Assembly: GCA_002428935.1 (NCBI GenBank)
Contig: DIYG01000017.1
Span: 1-26,730, forward strand
Direction of reading: 5' to 3'
Origin: Halieaceae bacterium UBA6060
GTDB taxonomy: Bacteria > Pseudomonadota > Gammaproteobacteria > Pseudomonadales > Halieaceae
Length of the DNA stretch: 26,730 nucleotides
Shown here piece after piece: positions 7,765 to 16,272 of the stretch (position 1 is the first letter of the stretch; each line of letters opens with the position of its first letter). The notes beneath the pieces were generated by a model that was given only the letters and a program-made list of their open reading frames with translations, was not told where the DNA came from and did no database searches. Made by a program: the position numbers and the translations under genes.

Positions 7765-9042
7765 ATGCGCCATGTCTACAACGCTCTGCTGGTTGGTCTG
7801 CTGCCGTTCATCGTGCTGCGCAAGCTTTGGCGCTCGCGCAAATCGCCTGCTTACCGGAAGCGTCTGCCAGAGCGGCTCGGCGTTTTCCCAGCTCTTGTGG
7901 ATGATCGTCCCGTCCTTTGGTTGCATGCGGTATCTCTGGGGGAGACCTTGGCCGCCCGCCCCCTGGTGGAGCGCCTACTGGCGGATTACCCCGAGTATCA
8001 GTTGCTGATCACCACCACCACACCTACGGGCTCAGCGCAGGTTCGCAAGCTGTTTGCAGACCGCGTAGCTCATGTCTACGCCCCCTGGGATACGCCCGGT
8101 GCGGTGAAGCGCTTTCTGCAACGTACCCGCCCGGCGCTACTTATACTCATGGAGACGGAGTTGTGGCCCAACATGCTGCATTTCGCTCATAACGCCGGAT
8201 GCAAGGTAATCCTCGCTAACGCTCGCCTTTCGGCGCGCTCTGCGGCCGGTTATGCGCGATTTCCAAAAACCACTCGCGAAATGCTCCGATCCCTCGATTG
8301 GGTGGCGGCGCAGGCCAGCGCCGACGCGGACCGATTCCTTCAGCTTGGGCTAGATCCCGCTCACATAGGAGTTTCTGGCAGCATGAAGTTTGATATTCAG
8401 ATCGATGAGAGCTTGCGTCTTCGCGCTGCGCAGCTTCGGGAGTCTTGGGATCTCGATCATCGACCCGTGCTCCTCGCCGCCAGCACCCATAAAGGTGAAG
8501 ATGAATTCATTCTCGAAGCCTGTGAGGCCTTGCGCGCGTATCACCCCGATCTCCTCTTGTTGTTGGCTCCCCGTCATCCGGAACGTTTTCCTGCCGTGCG
8601 CAGTCTTTGCGAAAAGCAGGGTTTACGAGTTCGCGCTCGATCCCAGGATGCGGAGCCTTTCGCGGATACCCAGGTAATGCTTGTCGATACCCTGGGCGAG
8701 CTGCTGATGCTGTTCGGGACCGCCGATGTAGCGGTGATCGGTGGCAGCTTTGTCTCGAACGGTGGCCACAACCCCCTTGAAGCGGCGGTTTGGGGCGTGC
8801 CGGTGTTGTGCGGAGAGTCCATGTACAACTTCGCCGATGTCACCGAGCGCCTGCTTGCAGCGGGTGCGCTGGAGCAGGTGGTGAATGTGTCTGGTCTTGT
8901 CGGTGCGGGAAGAGCGCTTCTGGGGGATGCGGCGGAACGTGAGCGCCGCGGTCAGGCCGCGCTCACGGTCATGGAGAGTAATCGAGGTGCTTTGGGCGCC
9001 GTCACCGGCTCCGTGGAGCGGCTCCTGGCGCCGGCAAGCTGA
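7765..9042 (+). CDS. waaA: 3-deoxy-D-manno-octulosonic acid (Kdo) transferase
   Basis: This 425-residue GT30 family enzyme has the same length as the E. coli protein. It has an N-terminal membrane-anchoring hydrophobic segment (about 5-19) and a basic stretch. The catalytic-base Glu lies in LWLHAVSLGE (Glu60), and METELWPNML, ANARLSARSAAGYARF and GGSFVSNGGHNPLEAA are further family motifs. It adds Kdo to lipid IVA at the inner-membrane cytoplasmic face. ATG 7765 is preferred over GTG 7756 because GGGGA at 7749-7753 is properly spaced only for the ATG. It ends one base before the convergent tolC stop codon, leaving no room for a separate terminator. Confidence 0.96.
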   Translation: MRHVYNALLVGLLPFIVLRKLWRSRKSPAYRKRLPERLGVFPALVDDRPVLWLHAVSLGETLAARPLVERLLADYPEYQLLITTTTPTGSAQVRKLFADRVAHVYAPWDTPGAVKRFLQRTRPALLILMETELWPNMLHFAHNAGCKVILANARLSARSAAGYARFPKTTREMLRSLDWVAAQASADADRFLQLGLDPAHIGVSGSMKFDIQIDESLRLRAAQLRESWDLDHRPVLLAASTHKGEDEFILEACEALRAYHPDLLLLLAPRHPERFPAVRSLCEKQGLRVRARSQDAEPFADTQVMLVDTLGELLMLFGTADVAVIGGSFVSNGGHNPLEAAVWGVPVLCGESMYNFADVTERLLAAGALEQVVNVSGLVGAGRALLGDAAERERRGQAALTVMESNRGALGAVTGSVERLLAPAS

Positions 9043-9043
9043 G

Positions 9044-10483
9044 CTATTTGCTGCCGACCGTTGAGCTGGTCGGTGCGGGAGCTTGCTCCAGGAAGCTGTC
9101 CAGCTTCATGACATCCTCTGGGCTCAACAAACCCGCCTGTTCCTTGAGACGCAGCGTATTCACGATGTAGTCGTAGCGGCTGTTGGCGTAGTCCCGGACG
9201 GCGGCGAATAGCGTGTTTTGCGCATTCAGCACATCCACGATATTTCGAGTACCTACCTCATAGCCGGCCTGGGTGGCGTCCAGGGCGCTCCGCGAGGATA
9301 CGATCGCCTGGCGGCGAGCTTTCACGCGAGCTACATCGTTAACCACGGTCATGTGCAGGGAGCGCGCATCCGTAACGGTCTGACGCGTGAGATTGATACG
9401 CTCTTCCCGCGCTGAATTGAACTGTTGCGCGGCGCGGCGACGCTCGGCACTGATGGCACCCCCGGTGGAGAGAGGCATGCTGAGTTCTACACCCCAGACC
9501 GTGCGCTCTTGCTCTTGATCTGGCGGGAAGAGGAACAGACCCGCCGGATCCTGGGAACGTGAGCCGTCGGTTTCAAAATCGGAATAGCTCGCCGTGCCGT
9601 TAACGGTCGGTGCGTGAGCCAGGCGTCGGGCCCGGGCGTTCTGCCGAGCGGCCTCTTCGGCGTATTGGGCGGCCTTGAGGTTGAAGTTATTGGCCATAGC
9701 AAACTCTACCCAGGCACTGCGGTCGGCAGGTTCTGGGGGAATTGCATCGAAGTCTTCGACCAGTATATCCAGGGTATCGTGGCGCTTGCCGGTGAGCACC
9801 GTAAGGTTCTCCAGGGCCACAGCAACATTGTTTTCTTCCTGAATGCGATCTACCTGGGCGAGGTCGTAGGCGGCCTGGGATTCATAGACATCGGTAATCG
9901 CGATTAGACCCACTTCAAATCGCTGCTGGTTCTGTTCAAGCTGCCGACCAAACGCCTCTTCTCGGGCCTGGGCCGCGCGGAGATTGTCCTGAGCACGTAA
10001 AACAGCGAGATACGCTTCCACGACGCGAACGATAAGGCTCTGTTGGTTTGCGGCGAAGGTAGCTTCCACCTGACGAGACAGTTCTTTGCCGGACTGGAAG
10101 GAAAACCACGCCGGAAGATTAAAGATGGCCTGGCGCAGAGATACCTCGTAGCCCTGAGTATCGATATTCGTGTTATCGAGAATATCGCCGACGATCGGCG
10201 CGCCATCGGGATCAAAACCCAGGAAACCAGGGCTCGTCGTATCGGTGTCGGAATCCTGGTAGCTGAGTCGGGCATCGACCTGGGGTAACAACTGTGCGAG
10301 CGCGGCTTTCTCGTCCTCGAGGCCGGCCAGGTACTGGGCCTGCTGGGACTTGAGCGTTGCATCATTCTCCAGCGCCAGTTCGTAGATATCGCGCAGGGAC
10401 TCTGCCTGGGCGCCGAAGGTCACCGTCGCAAACACCGCACCGATGCACAGACTGTGCGCGATGGCCTTTCTTGAAAACTGCAT
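9044..10483 (-). CDS. tolC: TolC-family outer-membrane efflux/secretion channel
   Basis: This encodes 479 residues with a Sec signal peptide (about 1-27, ending AQA-E) followed by SLRDIYELALENDATLKSQQ, the conserved TolC N-terminus. The rest contains long amphipathic helices typical of the periplasmic tunnel, arranged as two homologous halves. It forms the outer-membrane duct for type I secretion and RND efflux. The open frame extends to 10657, but ATG 10483 is chosen because AAGGA lies about 9 nt upstream and the signal peptide starts there. It is divergent from the DUF1249-cpdA-parE cluster, the classical tolC neighbourhood in gammaproteobacteria. Confidence 0.94.
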   Translation of the reverse strand: MQFSRKAIAHSLCIGAVFATVTFGAQAESLRDIYELALENDATLKSQQAQYLAGLEDEKAALAQLLPQVDARLSYQDSDTDTTSPGFLGFDPDGAPIVGDILDNTNIDTQGYEVSLRQAIFNLPAWFSFQSGKELSRQVEATFAANQQSLIVRVVEAYLAVLRAQDNLRAAQAREEAFGRQLEQNQQRFEVGLIAITDVYESQAAYDLAQVDRIQEENNVAVALENLTVLTGKRHDTLDILVEDFDAIPPEPADRSAWVEFAMANNFNLKAAQYAEEAARQNARARRLAHAPTVNGTASYSDFETDGSRSQDPAGLFLFPPDQEQERTVWGVELSMPLSTGGAISAERRRAAQQFNSAREERINLTRQTVTDARSLHMTVVNDVARVKARRQAIVSSRSALDATQAGYEVGTRNIVDVLNAQNTLFAAVRDYANSRYDYIVNTLRLKEQAGLLSPEDVMKLDSFLEQAPAPTSSTVGSK

Positions 10484-10518
10484 AAAATGGGTCCTTGGGC
10501 TACTCAAGCGCCGCGCGA

Positions 10519-10527
10519 ATTCTATCA
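10519..10527 (-). promoter_or_regulatory. Candidate extended -10 promoter of tolC
   Basis: On the minus strand the sequence reads TGATAGAAT, an extended -10 (TGn plus TAGAAT) placed about 35 bp before the tolC ATG. No good -35 is visible at 17 nt, as expected for extended -10 promoters. Confidence 0.35.
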
Positions 10528-10808
10528 GTAATGCCGACCGCTTCGCATTGCTGAAAAGTGACGAAGGAACGCCGCACGTGGGTCCAATCTTAGGTGGTAC
10601 ACTCGATTGAGAGCTACCTTTGAGGCCGCAATCAGTCGCAGGAAGGGCACGTTTCAACGTTTTTACGGTAGTGGCGTGTTAGATACGCAGCTAAGTACGT
10701 ATTCCGGCGCTCTGTTGGTTCAAGAAACGTCAGGTGGCAGGTCGTGCAACAAGTAGTACGGGTGTTTCAAGTAGACAGGTGTTTGATGTCCATGGGAATT
10801 GCTAGGCG
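10528..10808. other. Intergenic stretch between tolC and yqiB
   Basis: Together with the tolC leader this makes a 325-bp gap between tolC and the DUF1249 gene. In enterobacteria nudF occupies this place. I translated the forward frame that ends beside the DUF1249 start (10672-10812) and it shows no NUDIX motif and no credible start. A GGTACACTCG sequence at 10596-10605 could be a -10 element for the forward genes, without a good -35. I see nothing else. Confidence 0.5.
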
Positions 10809-11441
10809 GTGAATAGAGGCTACAAAGTAGACCTTCGTGAGCTTCACGCCCTGTGTGAGGCGAATTACGCACGAGTGTTGCGCTTGTTTCCCGATTACGA
10901 GGGCAGTAACGCCCGGCAGTTTTCCATCGCTGCGGCCAGGATCCGGATAGACGTGATCGAGCGGACGCGTTACACCACGGTGTTTCGTCTTCAATGCCTA
11001 CGGGGCCCAGCGGTCGACACGCAACCGCGAGATGTTGCTGAGCGTGGAAACGACACCGACACGACGGGTTTCAAACAAAGAGACCTTGCCTGGTTAAATC
11101 CCTTGCGTATCGATGCGCGCGCCTACCACGACGCTGGCATGTTAGAAGTTACGGACTTTGCCGGTTTTGACGGCGCTCCCGTAGCGTCGACAACCCATCG
11201 CCGGGTCCAGGGTCGGTATTCCTACCCCAATCCCGCCATGCACCAGCAGGACGAAAAACTTCAGCAAAACAAGTTCCTCGCCGACTGGCTCTCTCACTGT
11301 CTGCATTTTGGCGAAGCCGAACTCCCCATACCCCGTGCCGCTGCTGGTATCGGAGGCGACGATGAGGCCAGCGGGGATGAGTCAACGGCCACGCCGTCGG
11401 GTAAGAAACCCGGTCTCAAACCCGGGGCGGAACACGCCTAA
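10809..11441 (+). CDS. yqiB: DUF1249 family protein (YqiB-like)
   Basis: This encodes 210 residues. The N-terminal VDLRELHALCEANYARVLRLFPDY pattern (LRELHALCEANY near 9-20) and the central DAGMLEVTDFAG followed by YPNPAMHQQDEKLQQNKFLADWLSHCL are hallmarks of DUF1249. Function is unknown in the family. The protein is longer than E. coli YqiB because of an inserted stretch around 72-90 and a low-complexity acidic/basic tail after about 175. The GTG at 10809 is forced: an in-frame stop lies six bases upstream, and the family motif starts soon after. Its ribosome-binding site is weak (AGG). It lies immediately upstream of cpdA (23 bp gap). Confidence 0.88.
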   Translation: MNRGYKVDLRELHALCEANYARVLRLFPDYEGSNARQFSIAAARIRIDVIERTRYTTVFRLQCLRGPAVDTQPRDVAERGNDTDTTGFKQRDLAWLNPLRIDARAYHDAGMLEVTDFAGFDGAPVASTTHRRVQGRYSYPNPAMHQQDEKLQQNKFLADWLSHCLHFGEAELPIPRAAAGIGGDDEASGDESTATPSGKKPGLKPGAEHA

Positions 11442-11464
11442 AAGGCGTTCTGGCGACCACCTCG

Positions 11465-12292
11465 ATGGATAACGGCTTTACACAGCTGAGGGCGAGTAGC
11501 GACACGGTGCGGATCGTGCAGCTAACCGATACCCATCTCAAAGCCTACGAGGGCGGTAAGCTGCTGGGTTTGGATACGGACTATTCCCTACAGGCCGTGA
11601 TTAAGCTGGTGGCGGAGGAATACCCCGAGCCCGACCTGATTCTGGGTACGGGGGATTTGGCGGATTCCGGCGCCCAGGACGCCTACGCGCGATTGGTGGG
11701 CTACTTCGATCAGTTAACCACCGAGCATTACTGGCTGCCCGGCAACCATGACCTTCGCGATGCCATGGCTGAGGTAGGTGGTGCGAAGCGGCTGCCCGGC
11801 GAGCTTCGCGTCGGCGCCTGGCAGATTGTGCTGTTGGATTCCCAGATTCCCGGTGAAGTTGGTGGTCATCTGGGCGCCCCTGAACTCCGGCGTTTGGAGG
11901 CTTGCCTGGAGGCCGGCCAGGCCGAAGGCCTGTACTCTCTGGTTTGTCTGCACCACCAACCGGTGCCGGTGGGTTGCGAATGGCTGGACCAGCAGATGGT
12001 CTCCGATGCCAAAGCTTTTTTTGAGCTTCTCGGGCGGTACCCCCTTGTGCGGTCTGTGCTCTGGGGCCACGTGCACCAGGAGCTTGATCAGCAGTGCAAC
12101 GATCTTCGCCTGCTGTGTACGCCATCGACCTGCGTGCAGTTTTTGCCCCAACAGGTGGACTTTGCCGTCGATACGCGAGCCCCCGGCTACCGCTGGCTTG
12201 AACTGGCACCGGATGGCAGTCTGAATACGGGCGTTTCCCGCGCTGAATCGCAGATCTTCCCCGTGGATCGCGACGCCGGCGGATATCTCTAG
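11465..12292 (+). CDS. cpdA: 3',5'-cyclic-AMP phosphodiesterase CpdA
   Basis: This 275-residue calcineurin-like metallophosphoesterase is the same length as E. coli CpdA. All metal-site motifs are present: QLTDTHL (Asp22, His24), GTGDLADSG (Asp64), PGNHD (Asn94, His95), CLHHQP and WGHVHQE. In the family it hydrolyses cAMP and so tunes CRP/Vfr activity. ATG 11465 is preceded by a poor Shine-Dalgarno sequence. Position between yqiB and parE is the conserved gammaproteobacterial context, which makes CpdA much likelier than a generic phosphoesterase. A strong CRP-like site occurs elsewhere in this window (17671-17692), consistent with active cAMP signalling. Confidence 0.93.
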   Translation: MDNGFTQLRASSDTVRIVQLTDTHLKAYEGGKLLGLDTDYSLQAVIKLVAEEYPEPDLILGTGDLADSGAQDAYARLVGYFDQLTTEHYWLPGNHDLRDAMAEVGGAKRLPGELRVGAWQIVLLDSQIPGEVGGHLGAPELRRLEACLEAGQAEGLYSLVCLHHQPVPVGCEWLDQQMVSDAKAFFELLGRYPLVRSVLWGHVHQELDQQCNDLRLLCTPSTCVQFLPQQVDFAVDTRAPGYRWLELAPDGSLNTGVSRAESQIFPVDRDAGGYL

Positions 12293-12389
12293 AGGCCAGC
12301 ACGGCCCCAAGGCTCTGCCTCGTGTACAATCGGGGGCAGCTTCTTTCTCGATCCCTAAAGTCTTTTTTAGCTCGTGAGCAACCATCTCT

Positions 12390-14276
12390 GTGAGTGATTA
12401 TTCGTCCGAATCCATCGAGGTCCTGACGGGTCTCGAGCCTGTGCGCAAGCGCCCGGGCATGTACACCGACACCACCCGCCCCAACCACCTGGCTCAGGAA
12501 GTCATCGATAACAGCGTCGACGAGGCCCTGGCGGGATTTGCCCGCCAAATCGATGTGGTCTTGCACGCCGATGGCTCACTGTCCGTAACCGATGACGGCC
12601 GCGGCATGCCCGTGGATATGCACCCGGAGCAAAAGAAGCCCGGGGTAGAAGTCATACTTTCGACGCTCCACGCCGGTGGTAAGTTCTCCAGCAAAAACTA
12701 TCAGTTCAGCGGTGGTCTGCACGGTGTCGGTGTGTCGGTGGTCAACGCTCTGTCCAAAGACCTCACGGTGACCATCCGTCGGGACGGCCAGGTTCATGAG
12801 ATGGGCTTTGCCGGAGGTGAGAAGACCCGTGACCTCGCGGTGGTGGACACGGTCGGCAAGCGCAACACGGGCACCCGGGTGCACTTTGTCCCCGATGCTC
12901 AGTATTTCGATTCGGTCAATTTTTCTGTCCCTCGCCTTCTCCATGTGCTCCGCGCCAAGGCGGTGCTGTGCCCGGGATTGCGAGTTACCTTTTTGGACGA
13001 GAAAAAGGGCGAGAAGGAAGAGTGGTACTACGAAGACGGTTTAACGGACTACCTTGTTTCCGCGACGGAAGGTTTCACCACGCTCCCCTCAGAGCCCTTT
13101 ACCGGCAGTCTCCAGGGCAACACGGAAGCTGTGGACTGGGCGGTGCAATGGCTCCCGGAAGGGGGTGAGCTGATTACCGAGTCCTATGTCAATTTGATAC
13201 CGACAGCTCAGGGAGGTACTCATGTTAATGGCTTGCGCACGGGGCTTCTCGATGCCATGCGCGACTTCTGCGAACTGCGCTCCCTGCTGCCCCGAGGAGT
13301 CAAGCTCACTCCCGATGATATCTGGGAGCGATGCAGTTACGTCCTGTCTTCAAAGCTAGAAGATCCACAGTTTTCCGGTCAGACCAAAGAGCGACTGAGT
13401 TCCCGAGAAGCGGCGGCCTTTGTTGCCGGGGTAGCCAAAGACGCTTTCAGTCTGTGGCTGAACCAGCACACAGCCGATGCGGAGGCGCTGGCGGAGCTCT
13501 GTATCAGCAACGCGCAGCGCCGCCTGCGCAGTGCAAAAAAAGTGGTGCGAAAGAAAGTCAGCGCCGGTCCCGCCCTACCGGGCAAGCTTGCGGACTGCTC
13601 CGGTGAAGATACGGAGCGCGGAGAGCTGTTTCTCGTCGAGGGAGATTCCGCCGGTGGTAGCGCCAAGCAAGCCCGAGACCGGGAGTTTCAGGCGATTCTG
13701 CCCCTGCGTGGAAAGATCCTAAACACCTGGGAAGTGGACTCCGGGGAAATCCTCGCTTCGGCGGAGGTACATAACATCTCCGTGGCCCTGGGTATTGATC
13801 CCGGCAGTGACGATCTCTCGGACCTACGCTATGGCAAGGTCTGTATCCTCGCCGACGCCGATTCCGATGGTCTGCATATCGCAACCTTGATCTGCGCCCT
13901 ATTCGTCCGTCACTTCCGGCCCCTGGTTGCGGCGGGCCATGTCTATGTAGCCATGCCGCCGCTGTACCGCATCGATATCGGTAAGGAAGTGTTTTACGCC
14001 CTGGACGAAGCGGAAAAACAGGGTGTGCTGGACCGCATCGAAGCGGAAAAGAAACGCGGCAAGGTGAATGTGCAGCGCTTCAAAGGTCTCGGTGAGATGA
14101 ACCCGATGCAGCTTCGCGAAACCACCATGAACCCCGACACGCGCCGCCTTGTGCAGCTGCGGCTCGATCCCGGTGATGGCACCAGTCAGATGCTCGACAT
14201 GTTGCTGGCGAAGAAGCGGTCCGGTGATCGTAAAGAATGGTTGGAGAAGAAAGGGGATCTGGCTGAGGTGTTGTAG
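12390..14276 (+). CDS. parE: DNA topoisomerase IV subunit B ParE
   Basis: This encodes 628 residues, close to the E. coli length. The GHKL ATPase domain begins with IEVLTGLEPVRKRPGMY and contains EVIDNSVDEALAG and GGLHGVGVSVVNAL. The TOPRIM domain shows EGDSAGG (from Glu417) and DADSD (489-493), and the C-terminal part contains RFKGLGEMNP. Lack of the long gyrase-B insertion, together with the cpdA neighbourhood, supports ParE over GyrB. With ParC it decatenates daughter chromosomes. GTG 12390 is accepted because it aligns with the family start, although no strong ribosome-binding site is visible. It may have its own promoter (TACAAT at 12325-12330, poor -35). Confidence 0.97.
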   Translation: MSDYSSESIEVLTGLEPVRKRPGMYTDTTRPNHLAQEVIDNSVDEALAGFARQIDVVLHADGSLSVTDDGRGMPVDMHPEQKKPGVEVILSTLHAGGKFSSKNYQFSGGLHGVGVSVVNALSKDLTVTIRRDGQVHEMGFAGGEKTRDLAVVDTVGKRNTGTRVHFVPDAQYFDSVNFSVPRLLHVLRAKAVLCPGLRVTFLDEKKGEKEEWYYEDGLTDYLVSATEGFTTLPSEPFTGSLQGNTEAVDWAVQWLPEGGELITESYVNLIPTAQGGTHVNGLRTGLLDAMRDFCELRSLLPRGVKLTPDDIWERCSYVLSSKLEDPQFSGQTKERLSSREAAAFVAGVAKDAFSLWLNQHTADAEALAELCISNAQRRLRSAKKVVRKKVSAGPALPGKLADCSGEDTERGELFLVEGDSAGGSAKQARDREFQAILPLRGKILNTWEVDSGEILASAEVHNISVALGIDPGSDDLSDLRYGKVCILADADSDGLHIATLICALFVRHFRPLVAAGHVYVAMPPLYRIDIGKEVFYALDEAEKQGVLDRIEAEKKRGKVNVQRFKGLGEMNPMQLRETTMNPDTRRLVQLRLDPGDGTSQMLDMLLAKKRSGDRKEWLEKKGDLAEVL

Positions 14277-14319
14277 TCCTCGTTAACAAATACCTCTCTG
14301 GCAACAAGTGGCATGCCAT

Positions 14320-15219
14320 CTATGAGTTGGCGTGCTCGGAAGTGACGTGATCTAGAAAGCACCGCACCGGTAACGACGATCGGTACTCTCGTGGAAAGTA
14401 CATGAACACGCCAGGAACATTTGGAACATGCGCTTCTAGCGCTGTTTCGAGATAGCCATTGGCGATGTCCTGGGCGCAATAGTCTCTAAAGGTGTAGCAC
14501 AAACCCAAACCACGTCTTGCGCTGTCTACCAGCGTGGGCAGAGTGTTTGTAACGATGCTGCCTTTTACATCGACGCGGAGTTGGTCTTCCCCATCTAGAA
14601 ATGACCAGGGAGCCAAGCGACCAGACGATTGGAAGCGGTATCTGATGCAATCGTGGCGCAGCAAGTCGTGAGGATCTACGGGCACTCCATGGGCAGCAAA
14701 GTACCTGGGGCTGCCAAGGACAGCTAAAGGCAATGGTTCCGTGAGTCTCACGGCTACCATATCCTCCGCGATATGGTCTCCCAGCCGAAACCCCGCATGC
14801 AGACCATCTTCCAAGATATCCGTTAGCGCATCGGTCAGTTGCAGCTCGATTTCTATATCGGGATAAGCCGTTCTGAAGCTCTCCAGCACAGGGCTGACAT
14901 AGAGCTGGTAAACAAACTCCGGCATCGCTAATCGTAGTTCGCCGCGTGTGCTATGCCCTGTACTTCGCGCAGTTTCGACGGCCTCGCACAGTTGTTCGAA
15001 GGCGGGACCGGCTCCTCTGAACAGGGCTCGCCCTGCTTCCGTGAGATTGACGGATCGCGTGGTTCGAATGAATAGAGCCGTGTCCAAGTGTGCTTCGAGG
15101 GTTTTTAGCTGATGACTGACCGTCGATGGTTTGAGCCCCAGCGCCTGCGCTGCGGCTTTCAGGCTGCCGTGCTGGGCGATAGCGGTAAACACCTCAAGGG
15201 CGGGGAGTGGCAGTCTCAT
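14320..15219 (-). CDS. LysR-family transcriptional regulator
   Basis: This encodes 299 residues. The N-terminal winged helix-turn-helix runs LPALEVFTAIAQHGSLKAAAQALGLKPSTVSHQLKTLE (helix-turn-helix about 17-36; text joined from consecutive short motifs such as GSLKAAAQALG and PSTVSHQLK), followed by a periplasmic-binding-type effector domain. The RTTRSVNLTEAG and HAGFRLGDH segments match the subgroup related to GcvA/DsdC-type regulators. ATG 15219 is preferred to the GTG at 15237 since most members begin with a short leader before LPAL. It is divergent from the alpha/beta hydrolase, and the shared 129-bp gap holds a LysR-type palindrome. It most likely autoregulates and controls the hydrolase-NTF2 pair. 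Effector unknown. Confidence 0.92.
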   Translation of the reverse strand: MRLPLPALEVFTAIAQHGSLKAAAQALGLKPSTVSHQLKTLEAHLDTALFIRTTRSVNLTEAGRALFRGAGPAFEQLCEAVETARSTGHSTRGELRLAMPEFVYQLYVSPVLESFRTAYPDIEIELQLTDALTDILEDGLHAGFRLGDHIAEDMVAVRLTEPLPLAVLGSPRYFAAHGVPVDPHDLLRHDCIRYRFQSSGRLAPWSFLDGEDQLRVDVKGSIVTNTLPTLVDSARRGLGLCYTFRDYCAQDIANGYLETALEAHVPNVPGVFMYFPREYRSSLPVRCFLDHVTSEHANS

Positions 15220-15239
15220 GAAGGCGACATTCGACACTA

Positions 15240-15260
15240 TTAATCGATTTTATACATTAA
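15240..15260. promoter_or_regulatory. LysR-type operator, TTAAT-N11-ATTAA
   Basis: A perfect interrupted palindrome of 5-bp arms (15240-15244 and 15256-15260) with an 11-bp centre fits the T-N11-A LysR box. It lies in the AT-rich gap between the divergent LysR gene and hydrolase, 20 bp before the regulator ATG, and overlaps a TATAAA-like -10 on the minus strand. This is the expected position for autorepression plus activation of the divergent gene. Confidence 0.6.
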
Positions 15261-15348
15261 ATAAACCAATAATCAGGGCATTATCAAGCCAAATCGTATC
15301 GCCTACATTGCTTCCCCAACAAATAGCCATCTTCTTAAGGAAGCCACG

Positions 15349-16254
15349 ATGCCCCTAATTAACCTTCAAACCACTCCCGAGAGAAAAGGTGTTACTCGTC
15401 GTGCTGTGAGCTTTGAAAGCAAAGGCAACACCTTAAAGGGCGCGCTCTACCTGCCCCTCGGGGCCCAAGATCCACGCCCCGCCGTTATCGTCACGGGTGC
15501 ATGGACAACGGTAAAAGAGCAGATGGCGGGAACCTATGCCCGCGAGCTGGCTGCTCGGGGCTTTGTTGCTCTGGCATTCGACTTCACTGGATGGGGGGAA
15601 AGTGAAGGCAGGCCACGATATGTAGAAGACCCCGCTACCAAGACGGCCGATATCAAAGCCGCTGCCGATTTCATGGCAACCCTCGATGAAGTCGATGTAA
15701 CACGGGTGTCGGGTTTGGGAGTTTGCGCATCATCGGGCTACATGGCGACCGCTGTCGCTGACAGTGACGGGCTGCAAAAGCTCGCGTTAGTAGCGCCCTG
15801 GCTCCATGACGCCCCCATGGCCGAAACGATCTATGGCGGTGCAGAAAGTGTGGCCGCGCTGATCGCCACCAGCGAGGCTGATGACGCGGCAGATACCATT
15901 CTCCTCGGCGCCAGTATTACCGATAGCACCTCAGTGATGTACCAGGCGCCTTATTACACGGAAAAGGATCGTGGTTTGATCGCTGCCTATGACAATAAAT
16001 TCTCAGCGGCGAGTTGGAAGCCCTGGCTAACCTACGATGCGCAAGCCTCGGCTGATCGATTGACGAAGCCCGTTTTAATGGTTGGCTCCCCCTCTATCGC
16101 CCTCCTTGCCGGCGCCGATGCCTATGAAGCCCGCACCAAAGCTCCACTGGAAAAAGTCTGGCTTGACGAGAACGTGACGCAATTTGATTTCTATGATCGT
16201 GCAGATGTGGTGAAAGCAGCAGCTGACGCCGTTGCTGAATTCCTTAATGCGTAG
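15349..16254 (+). CDS. Alpha/beta hydrolase with a cysteine in the nucleophile elbow
   Basis: This 301-residue protein has the alpha/beta-hydrolase core: PAVIVTGAW (oxyanion region), FDFTGWGESEG (78-87), a nucleophile elbow GLGVCASSG with Cys126 where Ser is usual, and a C-terminal PVLMVGSPS strand. The tail FDFYDRADVVKAA resembles relatives in which a His is expected near this position, but the only His in the whole protein is His153. The catalytic triad is therefore incomplete as read. It is close to dienelactone-hydrolase-like and YcjY-like proteins; substrate unknown. The start has a good ribosome-binding site (AAGGAAG). It is followed 18 bp later by an NTF2-like gene and divergent from LysR. 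Confidence 0.85.
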   Translation: MPLINLQTTPERKGVTRRAVSFESKGNTLKGALYLPLGAQDPRPAVIVTGAWTTVKEQMAGTYARELAARGFVALAFDFTGWGESEGRPRYVEDPATKTADIKAAADFMATLDEVDVTRVSGLGVCASSGYMATAVADSDGLQKLALVAPWLHDAPMAETIYGGAESVAALIATSEADDAADTILLGASITDSTSVMYQAPYYTEKDRGLIAAYDNKFSAASWKPWLTYDAQASADRLTKPVLMVGSPSIALLAGADAYEARTKAPLEKVWLDENVTQFDFYDRADVVKAAADAVAEFLNA

Positions 16255-16272
16255 ACAAGAGGAAACGATCCT

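Noticed and set aside
10672..10812. Possible nudF remnant upstream of yqiB
   Set aside because: The open frame translates without any NUDIX box and has no start with a ribosome-binding site.
11434..11448. ACGCCT-AAA-AGGCGT inverted repeat at the yqiB stop
   Set aside because: A 3-nt loop and 6-bp stem with no U tract, between genes that are probably co-transcribed; not a believable terminator.
11601..12566. 321-residue minus-strand ORF across cpdA and parE
   Set aside because: It covers two intact conserved genes; the Arg/Pro/Gly-rich product is typical of a GC-rich antisense frame.
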